Part shown: positions 5,660-6,381 of the stretch, in pieces | Position numbering within the stretch: position 1 is the stretch's first letter | How the letters are laid out: each line of letters starts with the position of its first letter | Assembly (NCBI GenBank): GCA_945873675.1 | Contig: CAMCEP010000166.1 | Span: 1-6,381 of the forward strand | Source of the DNA: Asaia bogorensis | GTDB lineage: Bacteria > Pseudomonadota > Alphaproteobacteria > Acetobacterales > Acetobacteraceae | DNA length: 6,381 nt | Direction of reading: 5' to 3' | Notes under the pieces: generated by a model | Told to the model about the DNA's origin: nothing | The model's input: only the letters and a program-made list of their open reading frames with translations | The model's database searches: none | Made by a program: the position numbers and the translations under genes

Positions 5660-6381
5660 CAATGCTTCGCGATCAGCGCCGCGCCCTTGGCCCCGGCCAG
5701 CGGGTTTTCTGCCGCCGGACGGTCATGCAAATGGCAGGCGGACCAATGCCCGGGCTCCGTCTGGCGGAGCGCCGGTTCATCCTGCCGGCACCGATCAAAG
5801 GCATAGGGGCAGCGCGTATGGAAACGGCAGCCCTTGGGCGGGTTGATCGGGCTTGGCACATCCCCCTTCAGAATGACACGTTCACGCTGCGCACCGGGTT
5901 CTGGCACCGGCACGGCGGAAAGCAGCGCTTCCGTATAGGGGTGCTTCGGCGCGGCAAATAATTCGCGCTTCGGCGCCACTTCCACGATTTTGCCAAGGTA
6001 CATGACCGCCACGCGATGCGTCATATGTTCCACAATCGCCAAATCATGGCTGATGAACAGCAGCGCGAGGCCGAGTTCCTTCTGCAAATCCTGCAACAGG
6101 TTCACGATCTGCGCCTTGACCGACACATCAAGCGCTGAGACCGCCTCATCGCAGATGATCAGGTCAGGCTCAGCGGCTAAGGCGCGGGCGATGCCAATGC
6201 GCTGGCGCTGCCCGCCCGAGAATTCATGCGGCCAGCGCCCAACGGCATCACGCGGCAGGCGCACGCGGTCCATCAGATCGCCGACGCGCTTTTCCAGATC
6301 AGCCGCATCCTTGGCGAGGCCGAAATTACGGATTGGCTCCGCCAGAATATCCCGCACCCGCATGCGCGGGTTGAGCGAGGA
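5659..6381 (-). CDS. Oligopeptide/dipeptide-type ABC transporter ATP-binding protein (OppF/DppF type), N-terminus missing
   Basis: The 240 visible C-terminal residues begin SSLNPRMRVRDILAEP, the segment just after the Q-loop in OppF/DppF ATPases, so Walker A lies beyond the right edge. An ATG at 6363 is internal and not the start. Visible motifs are signature FSGGQ (54-58), Walker B LIICDE (74-79), D-loop SALD (82-85) and the switch His in SHD (112). The C-terminal oligo-HPY domain has HPYTEALL (147-154). It is followed by four cysteines (185, 191, 198, 216) with spacing C-x5-C-x6-C-x17-C, the set linked to a [4Fe-4S] cluster in DppD-type proteins. Walker B reads DEA where many relatives have DEP; the catalytic Glu is kept. 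The protein powers uptake with a partner ATPase, two permeases and a binding protein, presumably encoded to the right. As usual for OppF it appears to be the last gene of its operon. Confidence 0.93.
   Translation of the reverse strand, partial: SSLNPRMRVRDILAEPIRNFGLAKDAADLEKRVGDLMDRVRLPRDAVGRWPHEFSGGQRQRIGIARALAAEPDLIICDEAVSALDVSVKAQIVNLLQDLQKELGLALLFISHDLAIVEHMTHRVAVMYLGKIVEVAPKRELFAAPKHPYTEALLSAVPVPEPGAQRERVILKGDVPSPINPPKGCRFHTRCPYAFDRCRQDEPALRQTEPGHWSACHLHDRPAAENPLAGAKGAALIAKH

Noticed and set aside
4936..5961. 341-codon plus-strand open frame across coxS, the spacer and the ABC gene
   Set aside because: It spans two well-supported minus-strand genes and several hairpins, and its product resembles nothing.
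1..6381. Horizontal transfer or mobile-element origin of the locus
   Set aside because: No transposase, integrase, tRNA edge or terminal repeats are visible, and base composition looks even across the window.

Overview
The window is a stretch of bacterial chromosome of about 60% G+C (estimated by eye) with every supportable gene on the minus strand. Codon choice, the closely packed genes and the gene families (form II CoxSLM-type molybdenum hydroxylase, Opp/Dpp ABC ATPase, DadA-like oxidoreductase, HpxZ/AtzH-like protein) point to a proteobacterium. An alphaproteobacterium, perhaps of the Rhodospirillales/Acetobacteraceae, is my best guess. No rRNA, tRNA, CRISPR array or mobile element is visible.

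Read in the direction of transcription (right to left), there are three units. (1) 6381-5659 is the end of an oligopeptide/dipeptide-type ABC transporter operon. Only its last gene, an OppF/DppF-type ATPase lacking its N-terminus at the window edge, is seen, followed by a strong hairpin (5615-5643). (2) 5508-1642 encodes the three subunits of a xanthine-oxidase-family molybdenum hydroxylase in the order small [2Fe-2S] subunit, large molybdopterin subunit, medium FAD subunit. The large subunit carries AYRGAGR, not the AYRCSFR of genuine CO dehydrogenases. With the S-L-M order, this marks a form II (CODH-like) enzyme whose real substrate is unknown. The unit ends at a textbook intrinsic terminator with a UUCG tetraloop (1582-1614). 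(3) 1511-1 holds an HpxZ/AtzH-like small protein, a 2-hydroxychromene-2-carboxylate isomerase/kappa-GST-like protein and the start of a DadA-like FAD oxidoreductase. These are spaced by 4 and 2 bases and are probably translated together.

Noncoding DNA is confined to three spacers. The 150 bp between the ABC gene and coxS contains four inverted repeats, two of them mutually exclusive. The 168 bp between coxS and coxL is unexpectedly long for an operon encoding one complex. It contains a perfect 10-bp inverted repeat and a separate 31-bp interrupted dyad. The 130 bp between coxM and the HpxZ-like gene holds the terminator.

A possible joint reading, which is inference only, is a small-molecule catabolic locus. 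A nitrogenous or aromatic compound would enter through the transporter, be hydroxylated by the Mo enzyme, and be processed further by the isomerase, amidohydrolase-like and amine/amino-acid oxidase-like proteins. The sequence does not identify the compound.
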